A stretch of 64,000 nt of DNA from an uncultured Clostridium sp. (lineage in GTDB: Bacteria; Bacillota; Clostridia; Lachnospirales; Lachnospiraceae): positions 1 to 64,000 of the forward strand of contig UQBG01000010.1 of NCBI GenBank assembly GCA_900539185.1, given 5' to 3'. Below the pieces are notes generated by a model that worked only from the letters and a program-made list of their open reading frames with translations, ran no database searches and was not told the DNA's origin. Shown here piece after piece: positions 1 through 8,153 of this stretch (positions are counted from its first letter, which is position 1; each line of letters opens with the position of its first letter). A program made the position numbers and the translations under genes.

Positions 1-152
1 TAGGTAATTGATTTATATTGAGGATAATATGTAATTATCTGTTTATACTCCTTTAATGTAAAGCCTGGAATATCCCACAAGGAATTTATAGAATAATTGC
101 AACATATTTTACAATTTGCACAGGTTTGAGGATTTAATATCTTTTGAATCAT
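1..152 (-). CDS. Cysteine-cluster (YkgJ-like) protein, 5' part only
   Basis: The first 50 codons of a gene that runs off the left edge. The N-terminus carries the tight cluster CANCKICC (Cys11, Cys14, Cys17, Cys18), the arrangement seen in YkgJ-type proteins thought to chelate zinc or iron. The start codon (150-152) overlaps the stop codon of the upstream ATP-grasp gene as ATGA, so the two are probably translationally coupled and work together. The DNA is AT-rich, like the ATP-grasp gene. Function is not known; the family assignment rests only on the cysteine spacing. Confidence 0.6.
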   Translation of the reverse strand, partial: MIQKILNPQTCANCKICCNYSINSLWDIPGFTLKEYKQIITYYPQYKSIT

Positions 153-1225
153 AGCACAACCCTTTCATATTCAGAAGCGATTAAACATTTAATCATATCT
201 TGATATGAGAATCCCATTTTTTTAAATATATAAAAATAACTACTGTTTTTTGTATAATGAGGATTTGTTGATACATCTGTAACATAATAGGAACCATCTT
301 CAGTTATTCGAAAATCAACTCTACCAAAACCTTGTATATTTAGTAAAGAAACTGTTTTTAATGCGGCTTTAACAAGTTTGTCGGATAAAATTTTGTTATA
401 TTCTTCAAAATTATATAAGGAGTAGCGATTTTCTGAACGTGTAACATAATCCAAAATGCAATCTCCAATTAATTGATTACCGTTCTTCTCTATACCAACA
501 GGAAATAATACAAATGGGGATTTTGTACATATAATAGGTAACTCAACTTCATACCCTGATATGAATTGAGTCACTAAAATATCTTGTCTAAATATTTTTG
601 CATATTCGTATATTTTATTTTCAAATGCAGGGGTTAACTCGCCAATACAATTTTGATCTACACCAATACTGGATGATTCATAGTTAGGTTTAATGAGCAA
701 CTTTCCAAAGGTGTAGTCTGGTTTTCCATTTATCCAACCATATTGCGGATTATATATCCATGACTGTGGCGTTTTAATTCCATTTGCCTCTAGTATATTC
801 CCGCATCTATATTTATCTCGACATAGGCTAACTATGTATGGATTAGAACCAATATAATGTAGGTTATACAGATCACAAAAAGCAGGTATAAGGGATTTTC
901 TACCTATACTAGTACCTTTTTGTGCTGAATTAATTACAAGAGTATCAAAATGCTCTTGTGAAGTAGCATTCTGAATATAATAGATGAAATCTTCTTCATT
1001 ATAAAATTCGTTTACAGAAAATCCGCAATTATAAAAAGTATTTACTATTAGGTTATGGAGTTCGTCTGAATAGAATTCAGATTTGACAGAAAAGGAACTA
1101 TAATCATTCGTATTTCTTGTCTTTTCTTTATGGCTTGTTATAAATGTAATAGAATATTTTTCTGACAGTTTGTCAGCCCAGCAACAAAGTTCTTTGATTT
1201 TTTGTTTCTTCTCCTTGTTATTCAT
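149..1225 (-). CDS. ATP-grasp ligase, D-Ala-D-Ala ligase-like
   Basis: A 358-residue protein with the fold order of D-alanine-D-alanine ligases: an N-terminal Rossmann-like half, then ATP-grasp sections (LLIKPNYESSSIG, VTQFISGYEVELPII) and a C-terminal metal-binding stretch GFGRVDFRITEDG..DVSTNPHYT. In true Ddl enzymes the last motif reads E-x-N-T-x-P-G; here it is D-V-S-T-N-P-H, so the metal ligands and likely the substrate differ. The start at 1225 is chosen because AAGGGAG lies just upstream; an earlier ATG at 1273 has no good ribosome site. It overlaps the cysteine-cluster gene by 4 nt. Strongly AT-rich compared with the genes after 2300, suggesting acquisition. A peptide or amino-acid ligase role is inferred; the substrate is unknown. 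Confidence 0.75.
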   Translation of the reverse strand: MNNKEKKQKIKELCCWADKLSEKYSITFITSHKEKTRNTNDYSSFSVKSEFYSDELHNLIVNTFYNCGFSVNEFYNEEDFIYYIQNATSQEHFDTLVINSAQKGTSIGRKSLIPAFCDLYNLHYIGSNPYIVSLCRDKYRCGNILEANGIKTPQSWIYNPQYGWINGKPDYTFGKLLIKPNYESSSIGVDQNCIGELTPAFENKIYEYAKIFRQDILVTQFISGYEVELPIICTKSPFVLFPVGIEKNGNQLIGDCILDYVTRSENRYSLYNFEEYNKILSDKLVKAALKTVSLLNIQGFGRVDFRITEDGSYYVTDVSTNPHYTKNSSYFYIFKKMGFSYQDMIKCLIASEYERVVL

Positions 1226-1322
1226 TTTATAATCTCCCTTCAATATGATATAGGGATAATCTTGTATTACCAATTTACAACCGATCGATAACTAAAAATT
1301 ATCTATCACTTCCTCAGGAAAC

Positions 1323-2243
1323 CTAAATCTTAAAATTCTTCCTAGGATGCTTGGAAGTGAGGATATCTCTTTGTTTTGAAAGAGCAACGTGCGTATATAT
1401 CTCAGTTACCGTAATGGAACTATGCCCTAACATTTCCTGAATATATCGGATGTCTACATCTGCTTCGAGCAGGCTTGTGGCAAAGGTATGACGAAACATA
1501 TGTGGAGTGATATGCAGATCAATAGATGCAAGTGAACAATATTTTTTAATCATGCGCCGGATGGCTTGATCGGAGATAGGGGTTGCATTGGGATTGACAA
1601 AGAAAAATCCGCTTTTATTTATTTCATCCATATAGACGGTTGCATACTGCTCAAGCATTTTTATGACATCACTATTTCCGATTTGTATCATACGTTCCTT
1701 TGAACCTTTTCCATATATACGAATTGCTGCATCATGTAGGTCAACATCCGAACTTTTCAGGTTGCATAGCTCAGAAATTCTTACACCGGTCGAAAACAAT
1801 GTTTCGCATATAGCAATGTCAAGAAGTGTCCGCTTTTTCTGGTGGTTGGTATGAGCGAGAGACAACTCCCGATACATGGTCGATAGTAAATGCTCCATAA
1901 TATAAAGCGGGATGGTTTTGGGCAGGAGTATCGGTTCCCGGAAGCTTGTTTTTATTTTATTAAAAGGATTTTGGTCAATATAGTCTTTATATTCGAGGAA
2001 GTGATAAAAGGCTTTGATCGAAGCCAGCTTTCTTTTCGCCGTTTTGGGTTTGAAGGTTTGATGCAGATATCCGATATATTTTTCGATATCAGGTATGGAT
2101 ATGGCATGTATGTGAGAGATATTGAAAAAAGAAACAAATTGATTCAGATCTGTACGATATGCTTTTAGTGTTTTCCAATCCAGTCTCCGCTGCGTTTTGC
2201 AGTATTCTAAGTAGTCTTCAGTGATAGTAAATAAAGTGTTCAT
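1323..2243 (-). CDS. Tyrosine site-specific recombinase (XerC/D-like)
   Basis: A 306-residue tyrosine recombinase with the N-terminal core-binding SAM-like domain (about 1-90) and a complete catalytic domain: Arg155 (TGVRISEL), Lys in GKGSKER, His248-x2-Arg251 (HMFRH), His274 (LGHSS) and nucleophile Tyr283 (IYTHVA). The start at 2243 is preceded by AAAGGAG; an earlier ATG at 2270 overlaps that ribosome site. It stands alone, upstream of the ATP-grasp gene on the same strand, in AT-rich DNA. It could be a mobile-element integrase or an invertase. A chromosomal dimer-resolving Xer is less likely from the context. No paired attachment sites were recognised by eye. Confidence 0.85.
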   Translation of the reverse strand: MNTLFTITEDYLEYCKTQRRLDWKTLKAYRTDLNQFVSFFNISHIHAISIPDIEKYIGYLHQTFKPKTAKRKLASIKAFYHFLEYKDYIDQNPFNKIKTSFREPILLPKTIPLYIMEHLLSTMYRELSLAHTNHQKKRTLLDIAICETLFSTGVRISELCNLKSSDVDLHDAAIRIYGKGSKERMIQIGNSDVIKMLEQYATVYMDEINKSGFFFVNPNATPISDQAIRRMIKKYCSLASIDLHITPHMFRHTFATSLLEADVDIRYIQEMLGHSSITVTEIYTHVALSKQRDILTSKHPRKNFKI

Positions 2244-2366
2244 ATGTGGGTATCTCCTTTTTAAAATCATGTATTCATTTTCATATATCGGAAGGAAAGG
2301 GAGCGGAACATTTGATAGATTAACTTCGACACACTTACTTGCCTTGGTTTTAATAAATAAAACCCT

Positions 2367-2395
2367 TTGGCAAATAAACGATCGTTTACTAAACT
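2367..2395 (+). promoter_or_regulatory. Sigma-A promoter of the TetR operon
   Basis: TTGGCA (2367-2372), 17-nt spacer, TAAACT (2390-2395). The spacer is filled by the first operator palindrome, so bound repressor would block polymerase directly. Confidence 0.65.
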
Positions 2396-2420
2396 ACAAA
2401 TAGTAAACGGTCGTTTATTT
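2372..2420. promoter_or_regulatory. Double palindromic TetR operator
   Basis: Two 14-bp sites, TAAACGATCGTTTA (2375-2388) and TAAACGGTCGTTTA (2404-2417), sit 29 bp apart. The flanks extend the similarity: the arms 2372-2391 and 2401-2420 are inverted copies of each other apart from one central base. The layout, between and just after the -35 and -10 of the adjacent TetR gene, points to autorepression by two dimers on the same helix face region. Confidence 0.75.
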
Positions 2421-2435
2421 TGCGGAGGTGATGGA

Positions 2436-3080
2436 ATGGAAAACACAAAAGAAAATATATTGCTGGCTGCCCTTCATCTATTTGCCAGAGATGGCTATGA
2501 AGCGGTATCGGTTAGTCAGATAGCCGGAGAACTGGGAATCACGAAGGGAGCCTTATGCAGACATTATACAAGCAAACGGGATATATTTGATCATATCCTG
2601 CAGCGGATGGAGCAGGGAGACAGTGAACAGGCAGACCGGTATGACATGCCGGAGGAGAGCGTGGAGCATATGCCGGAGCAGTATCAGGCGATATCACCGG
2701 AGAACCTTCTGGAGTACAGCATATCCATGTTTGAATATTGGACGGAGGACGATTTTGCGGCTTCGTTCCGGAAAATGTTGACGATAGAACAGTTTCGGAG
2801 CGAAGAGATGCAGTCCTTATATCAGCAGTACCTGGTTTCCGAACCGGTCGGATATGTAAAGGATTTATTTGAAGGTATAGGACTAAAAGAAGCAGAAAAC
2901 AAAGCAAATCAGTTATATTCAACCATGTATCTGTTCTATAGTCTCTATGATGGAGCAAAACAGAAGGAAGCGGTTAAGCAGCAGTTGGTGACTGCTCTGA
3001 ATGGAATTTTTGCGGAATGTAAAATGCGTGAAGGAAAAGAAGAGAAGGAATTTGTGAACGGAAGGAGCGGAACAGAATGA
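2436..3080 (+). CDS. TetR/AcrR-family transcriptional regulator
   Basis: A 214-residue regulator. The N-terminal helix-turn-helix is clear (ENILLAALHLFARDGY, then VSVSQIAGELGITKGALCRHY), followed by a variable helical ligand-binding domain. The ATG at 2436 is chosen because GCGGAGGTG lies just upstream and the operator sits before it. The stop overlaps the start of the acetyltransferase gene as ATGA, so the two are cotranslated. It most likely represses its own operon through the palindromes at 2372-2420. The inducer is unknown. Confidence 0.9.
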   Translation: MENTKENILLAALHLFARDGYEAVSVSQIAGELGITKGALCRHYTSKRDIFDHILQRMEQGDSEQADRYDMPEESVEHMPEQYQAISPENLLEYSISMFEYWTEDDFAASFRKMLTIEQFRSEEMQSLYQQYLVSEPVGYVKDLFEGIGLKEAENKANQLYSTMYLFYSLYDGAKQKEAVKQQLVTALNGIFAECKMREGKEEKEFVNGRSGTE

Positions 3081-3733
3081 GTGATAGAAATGAGAATATC
3101 CGGATTCGGTTGGAAACGAAACAGGAACAGCGGGCGGTAGAAACGATGGTGCGAGAGAGCTTTTGGAATGTGTATCGACCGGGGTGCTTAGAGCATTATG
3201 TATTGCATCAGTTAAGGAAGGATGCAGCATTTGTTCCGGAGCTGGATCTTGTTATGTGTCTTATCCGGCAGGGAGAAGATGGACAGCAGGAGAAGCTGAT
3301 CGGGCAAACGATGTATATGAGAGCAGAGATTTATGCGGATGATGGAAGGAAAATTCCGATTATGACCATGGGACCGATCTGCATTACGCCGGAGTTAAAA
3401 CGAAAGGGGTATGGGAAGATCTTATTGGATGCCTCTTTGGAAAAAGCTGCAGAGTTGGGATGTGGTGCCGTTTGCTTCGAAGGAAATATTGACTTTTATG
3501 GGAAAAGTGGATTCCGACCGGCAAGTGAGTTCGGAATTCGATATCATGGATTGGCGGAGGGAGAAGACGCTTCCTTTTTCCTGTGTAAGGAACTGATACC
3601 CGGATATCTGAAGGATGTTACCGGCGAATATGCACCTCCATCCGGATATTTTGTAGATGAAAGGGAGGCAGAGCGATTCGATCAGGCATTTCCACCAAAG
3701 GAGAAGAAACGGCTGTCCGGTCAGATATTTTAG
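3077..3733 (+). CDS. GNAT-family N-acetyltransferase
   Basis: A 218-residue protein with a GNAT core: beta strands around MTMGPICITPELKRKGYGKILLDASLEKAAELG, which contains the acetyl-CoA pyrophosphate-binding R/K-x2-G-Y-G-K segment. A C-terminal extension follows (about 150-218). It resembles the YhbS-type group. The acceptor is unknown. It is translationally coupled to the TetR gene and followed closely by a methyltransferase, so it may take part in a small detoxification or modification response controlled by that regulator. Confidence 0.85.
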   Translation: MSDRNENIRIRLETKQEQRAVETMVRESFWNVYRPGCLEHYVLHQLRKDAAFVPELDLVMCLIRQGEDGQQEKLIGQTMYMRAEIYADDGRKIPIMTMGPICITPELKRKGYGKILLDASLEKAAELGCGAVCFEGNIDFYGKSGFRPASEFGIRYHGLAEGEDASFFLCKELIPGYLKDVTGEYAPPSGYFVDEREAERFDQAFPPKEKKRLSGQIF

Positions 3734-3759
3734 AACAGAATGTGGAGGTGAAGGTACAT

Positions 3760-4515
3760 ATGAAAGCAATGAAAAAGGACTGGTACAAAACCATATGGGG
3801 CATGGATGTTCAGGATATGTCCTGGGTAGAGGATACGAAGCAGCAGGTTGATTTTCTGATTGATAAACTGGAACTGAACGGAAATGAGAAGATTCTTGAT
3901 CTTGCCTGTGGATTTGGACGGCACGCGCTTGAATTTGCCAGACGTGGGTATGACGTAACCGGAGTGGATATTACACCTGCATATGTTGAATATGCAAAGG
4001 AACAGGCCTGTCGGGAACAGTTAAATGCAAGCTTTTTGTGTAAGGATATCCGGGAACTGGAATATGATAATGAATATGATGTTGTGCTCAATATGGCAGA
4101 TGGGGCGATTGGATATCTGGAAAATGATGAGGAAAACAAGAGAATATTTGCGGTAGCAGCCAGAGCATTGAGGAAGGGCGGCAGACACTTTATGGATATC
4201 ATGAATGGTGGATATGCGGAGAGTCATTTCCCCTGCAGACTATGGGATGCCGGAGAAAAAGGACTCACGTTGTCTGTGTTTGAGTGGTTAGAGGAACAGA
4301 AAACCTTGTTATATGGACAGGCCGATTATCCGTATGGGCAGGTGCTTTCTAAGCCTGAGATAGAGGAAGGAAACCCGATCAGACTATACACACTTGAGGA
4401 AGTTATGAAGCTGGCTGCGGAGCTTGGACTGTACATGCAGAGCAGTTATGCCGACTACAGCGGAAGCCCTTCTTCTGATAATGCCATTCAGCTATTGATT
4501 CTTCTTCGCAAGTGA
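3760..4515 (+). CDS. Class I SAM-dependent methyltransferase
   Basis: A 251-residue protein with a standard class I methyltransferase fold: motif I LDLACGFGRHALEFARRG (about 45-62), the acidic end of strand 2 in VTGVDITPAY, and motif IV region NMADGAIGYL. The ATG at 3760 is used because GGAGG (3744-3748) precedes it; a GTG at 3742 overlaps the ribosome site. It lies 26 nt after the acetyltransferase in the TetR-controlled run. The substrate cannot be told from sequence; small-molecule methylation is likely. Confidence 0.85.
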   Translation: MKAMKKDWYKTIWGMDVQDMSWVEDTKQQVDFLIDKLELNGNEKILDLACGFGRHALEFARRGYDVTGVDITPAYVEYAKEQACREQLNASFLCKDIRELEYDNEYDVVLNMADGAIGYLENDEENKRIFAVAARALRKGGRHFMDIMNGGYAESHFPCRLWDAGEKGLTLSVFEWLEEQKTLLYGQADYPYGQVLSKPEIEEGNPIRLYTLEEVMKLAAELGLYMQSSYADYSGSPSSDNAIQLLILLRK

Positions 4516-4555
4516 AAGATAATAATGTTATAGAAATAGGAGGTACAATATAAAG

Positions 4556-5200
4556 ATGAAAACAGTATTTGTATTAGTTGGTGATTATTGGCATAGTGCA
4601 GCATCCATACATCCGTTAATGGAGCAGATATTTGATCAGGGGTGGAAGGTGACATATACCGAAAGGCCGGAGGATATTTACGATCTGGCTGAGATTCCGG
4701 ATATAATACTTTCCTTTAAGGATCCGATAGAAAATGATCAGATACCGACGGATATATGGTGTGACAGTAGATGGACAGATCATCTGGAAGAGCTAGTAGC
4801 GAAAAAGGGAACCGGCCTGATTCTGGCACATGCGGCGGTTACAGATCTGGACAGGGAACATAGAATCGTGAAGGATATGATTCATTCCATGTTTATAACA
4901 CATCCGGAGCAGTGCCCGATGCAGATGATAAAGACTGCGGAGCATCCGGTTATGGATGGAGTAGAGAACTTTGAATTTCCGGAGAAGGATGAGCAGTATC
5001 AAATGGAGATGACGGATATAGAAGCAGTACAGATTCTGGCGTATACGCAAACAGACCATGGGCGGCAGCCGGCAGTATGGATTAGCGAGCTGGAAAATGG
5101 GAAAATATGCTGTCTTACCCCGGCTCATACAACGAAGAATCTTACCTGTGAATGCTTTGTAACGATTATGAAGAATGCGATAAACTGGTGTAGCAGATAA
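4556..5200 (+). CDS. ThuA-like (class I glutamine amidotransferase-like) protein
   Basis: A 214-residue protein resembling the ThuA family: N-terminal VFVLVGDYWHSAASIHPLMEQIF, a central GTGLILAHAAVTD strand-turn, then the conserved HPVMDGVENFEFPEKDEQYQMEM stretch and a C-terminal PAVWISELENGKICCLTPAHT segment. In other bacteria ThuA-like proteins are linked to sugar (trehalose) use, but their reaction is poorly defined. The ribosome site AGGAGG precedes the ATG. It is the last gene of the run begun by TetR; the link is inferred from spacing alone. Confidence 0.8.
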   Translation: MKTVFVLVGDYWHSAASIHPLMEQIFDQGWKVTYTERPEDIYDLAEIPDIILSFKDPIENDQIPTDIWCDSRWTDHLEELVAKKGTGLILAHAAVTDLDREHRIVKDMIHSMFITHPEQCPMQMIKTAEHPVMDGVENFEFPEKDEQYQMEMTDIEAVQILAYTQTDHGRQPAVWISELENGKICCLTPAHTTKNLTCECFVTIMKNAINWCSR

Positions 5201-5230
5201 GAGGAGCAGGTATGTCACGCTTGTTTGTAC

Positions 5231-5270
5231 TTGACATCTAAGCCACAAGTGTATATATTGAATATATACA
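5231..5270 (+). promoter_or_regulatory. Promoter with a 21-bp GntR/YtrA operator
   Basis: TTGACA (5231-5236), 17-nt spacer, TATATT (5254-5259). The -10 box lies inside a perfect palindrome at 5250-5270 with 9-bp arms, TGTATATAT and ATATATACA, around a TGA centre. This is the classic position for autorepression by the GntR protein encoded 31 bp downstream. Confidence 0.75.
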
Positions 5271-5301
5271 ATATATCATTCGCGCGAAAAAGGATATACA
5301 T

Positions 5302-5685
5302 ATGGATATTATTATTTCAAACAGTTCTGGGGTCCCGATCTATGAACAGATCGAGGAACAGATTAAGAGCCAGATCATGGCAGGCGTATTGGCAGAGGGG
5401 GACGCCCTTCCATCTATGCGGGTGCTGGCAAAGGAACTAAAGATCAGTATTATCACTACGAAACGTGCATATGAAGATCTGGAACGGGATGGATTTATAA
5501 AATCTATAACCGGGAAGGGGAGCTTCGTAAAGCAGGTGAATAGCGATATGGTAAAGGAGAGCCTTTTATATGGGATTCAGGAGCTTCTGGATACGGCTGT
5601 AGATAAGGCGGTGCTGGGAAAGATTCCTTTGGAGGAACTACAGGAGATGCTGCAGCTCCTGTATGAGGAGAAGCGTCATAGTTGA
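5302..5685 (+). CDS. GntR-family regulator, YtrA subfamily
   Basis: A 127-residue regulator: a winged helix-turn-helix (VPIYEQIEEQIKSQIMAGVLAEGDALPSMRVLAKEL, then TTKRAYEDLERDGF..TGKGSFV) with only a short C-terminal dimerisation helix pair. That length and layout define the YtrA group, whose members normally control an adjacent ABC transporter. An ABC ATPase follows after 11 nt and the palindrome over the promoter is the expected target. The ligand is unknown; in other Firmicutes such regulators often answer to cell-envelope antibiotics. Confidence 0.92.
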   Translation: MDIIISNSSGVPIYEQIEEQIKSQIMAGVLAEGDALPSMRVLAKELKISIITTKRAYEDLERDGFIKSITGKGSFVKQVNSDMVKESLLYGIQELLDTAVDKAVLGKIPLEELQEMLQLLYEEKRHS

Positions 5686-5696
5686 GGTAGAAGGAT

Positions 5697-6584
5697 ATGG
5701 AAGAGAGTAGAAATGTAATCGAACTGGAGCATGTGGGAAAGGACTATGGGGACTTTCGGCTGGAGGATGTCAGCTTTTCGGTACCGGAGGGAAGTGTCTG
5801 TGGGTTTATCGGACAGAATGGAGCCGGTAAGACAACAACGATTCAGCTTATATTGGATGCGATTAAACGGGATTGCGGTGATATTCGGGTGTTTGGAGAG
5901 AGCATAGATCAGGATTCTGCCAAACTGCGAGAGAATATAGGTGTTGTGTTTGATGAGATGGGATTCCATGATTTTCTGACCGCAAAGGACATCAATATTA
6001 TCATGAAAAATATATATAAAAACTGGGACGAAGCACGATTCTTTGACTATTTGAAACGATTTTCCCTGCCGACGAAGAAACGGTGCGGTGCTTTCTCGCG
6101 AGGAATGCGGATGAAGCTGCAGATTGCAACAGCACTCTCACATCAAGCGAAGCTGTTGATCATGGACGAACCGACGAGCGGGCTGGATCCGATTGTCCGA
6201 AATGAAATGTTGGAGATCTTTCGGGAATATGTAGTAGAAGAGGACCACACGATTCTGTTGTCCTCTCATATTACCGGAGATCTGGAAAAACTGGCAGATG
6301 AGGTAGTATTTATAGATGGAGGAAGGATAGTTCTGACCGGAAATAAGGATGAACTACTGGAGAAGCACGGAATCTTGAAGTGCCGGAAGCAGGAATACGG
6401 AACGGTTGATCCGGCACTGATAGTGGCAAAACAGATGTCTTCTGTAGGAGTAGAGCTTCTGGTGAACGATCGACAGCTTTGTGAAAGACGGTATCCGGAT
6501 ATGGTTATGGAACCGGCCAGCCTGGAGGAAATCATGATTTACTATGTAAGCCGGGCACATCAGTCTGTACGGGGACAGGAATAG
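5697..6584 (+). CDS. ABC transporter ATP-binding protein
   Basis: A 295-residue ATPase with Walker A GQNGAGKTT (about 37-45), signature FSRGMRMKLQIA, Walker B LLIMDEPTSGLD and switch histidine in ILLSSHITGD. The signature reads S-R-G-M rather than S-G-G-Q, as in several YtrB/YhcH-type exporters. A C-terminal extension of about 80 residues follows the ATPase core. It pairs with the two ABC-2 membrane proteins downstream and is regulated by the upstream GntR protein. Confidence 0.92.
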   Translation: MEESRNVIELEHVGKDYGDFRLEDVSFSVPEGSVCGFIGQNGAGKTTTIQLILDAIKRDCGDIRVFGESIDQDSAKLRENIGVVFDEMGFHDFLTAKDINIIMKNIYKNWDEARFFDYLKRFSLPTKKRCGAFSRGMRMKLQIATALSHQAKLLIMDEPTSGLDPIVRNEMLEIFREYVVEEDHTILLSSHITGDLEKLADEVVFIDGGRIVLTGNKDELLEKHGILKCRKQEYGTVDPALIVAKQMSSVGVELLVNDRQLCERRYPDMVMEPASLEEIMIYYVSRAHQSVRGQE

Positions 6585-6594
6585 GAGGCAGAGG

Positions 6595-7356
6595 ATGAAG
6601 GGGTTATTGATCAAGGATTTCTATTGCCTGAAGCGACAGTTGTTTACCTTTATATGCTGCTCAGCCGGGGTACTGGTGATTGCGGTTTTGGTTTCGATTA
6701 GCCTGCAGTGTGGAAATCTGGCAGATGGGTTTGAAAGAATGCTGGCAGACCGGGATCTGACGAACCGGGAGGTACAGGCATTGATTCAGTATTGTATGCT
6801 TTGCGTACTCCTGATACCGATGGCGTTTACCGGGAATATAGCAGATGTATTTTTGGATGATAGTCAGGCGTCCTTTCAGAAACTGGCAGGTGCACTTCCG
6901 GTGTCAATCTCCGAACGTGTAGGTGCCCGTTACCTAAGTGGTTTAAGCTTTACTCTCATAGGATTTCTAATGGATGTGGGGATTGTTTTTGTATTATCCG
7001 GGGTTACGGAGCTTGTACCCTTTTGGGATTTCTTTGGAGTGTTGGTTAGTTTTGCATCCTTTATGGTGATCTATCTGGCGTTGTTTATTCTGTTTGAATA
7101 TCTGTTTGGTGTGAATCAGACCTCTCTGGCACAGGTGCTTCCGATCATTATCATAGGGACAGTGCTTATTCTCCCACATATAAGGGAGATCGCAGATATT
7201 TTTCTGGGAGAAGCAGGCGGAGGACTGAATATTCAGGCGATACCGGAGTTTCTGATGCATAGATATTATATTCCCGGGGCGATCGCACTTGTTCTCCTCA
7301 TAGTATCTTATGGGCTTAGTGTGTGGATTGCCGGACGGAAGCGGGGGGTAGCATAA
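6595..7356 (+). CDS. ABC-2 type membrane permease (first subunit)
   Basis: A 253-residue integral membrane protein with about six hydrophobic segments (residues 15-35, 60-80, 110-135, 145-170, 175-195, 225-245). It starts 10 nt after the ATPase and its stop codon overlaps the start of the next permease (TAATG). It is the membrane half of an exporter; nothing in the sequence identifies the substrate. Confidence 0.85.
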   Translation: MKGLLIKDFYCLKRQLFTFICCSAGVLVIAVLVSISLQCGNLADGFERMLADRDLTNREVQALIQYCMLCVLLIPMAFTGNIADVFLDDSQASFQKLAGALPVSISERVGARYLSGLSFTLIGFLMDVGIVFVLSGVTELVPFWDFFGVLVSFASFMVIYLALFILFEYLFGVNQTSLAQVLPIIIIGTVLILPHIREIADIFLGEAGGGLNIQAIPEFLMHRYYIPGAIALVLLIVSYGLSVWIAGRKRGVA

Positions 7357-8153
7357 TGAGTGGGCTGTTATATAAGAACTTTGTGGCAGTAAAGGGCAGA
7401 CAGGTGATGTGGATTCTGGTTTCATTGACTGCGTTATTTCTGATTCTCAGACTGCGTCTGCCGGGAGGAGATATTCTGGTATTAGAAAATGGATATGTCG
7501 ATCAAAGTGTAACAGATAATGATATGCTGGGATTTATCAGTGACACCGGACTCGCATGCCTGCTCGGTGGTATGGAATTGGCACTGTTTCTGGTTCCGAT
7601 CAGTGTATGGCTGGGCAGCTTAAGAAAGGCCGACGAGAAGAATCAGACCTGGAAACTAATGCAGGTGCTTCCGCTCCCTTCGAATGCATATGTAGTGTCC
7701 TGGTATCTGTTCTTTGGAATCGTATATTATGTTGTGTTATCCGTTATGGAAGTGTGGAATATGATATTTCTCGCAAATGCAGGAGAGAATATATTGCAGG
7801 AAACCATAAATCTGAATGCTTCCATGCTTTTGATTTTTTTGTCGGCAGCGCTTCTGGTTCTCGCGATAGAACTTCCGGTATTCTTACTGCTTGGCTCGAA
7901 GAAGGGCGTGATGATAAAACGGCTGCTGTTACTGCTGCTTCTTTTGGCGGCATTTACATATGTATTGTTTGGTGATCTGAGTGTCTGGAGCGGCTTTGAC
8001 CTGTATGCCCTGATGCATTGGCTTCAGAAGCATATGATATGGATCGTAGCGCTGGAGAGCGGCATGCCGGTTCTGGCCTTGGGGGTATATGCCGGTTCCT
8101 GTTTTCTGACATGTCGGCAGTATGCAAAGCGGGAGGTGGAAGTCTATGACTAA
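7356..8153 (+). CDS. ABC-2 type membrane permease (second subunit)
   Basis: A 265-residue integral membrane protein with six predicted spans. The start at 7356 overlaps the previous stop codon by one base. Both permeases start alike (a short K-x-F/L-rich cytoplasmic N-terminus, MSGLLYKNF and MKGLLIKDF), suggesting a heterodimer derived from duplication. It overlaps the CPBP gene by 8 nt at its 3' end. Confidence 0.85.
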   Translation: MSGLLYKNFVAVKGRQVMWILVSLTALFLILRLRLPGGDILVLENGYVDQSVTDNDMLGFISDTGLACLLGGMELALFLVPISVWLGSLRKADEKNQTWKLMQVLPLPSNAYVVSWYLFFGIVYYVVLSVMEVWNMIFLANAGENILQETINLNASMLLIFLSAALLVLAIELPVFLLLGSKKGVMIKRLLLLLLLLAAFTYVLFGDLSVWSGFDLYALMHWLQKHMIWIVALESGMPVLALGVYAGSCFLTCRQYAKREVEVYD

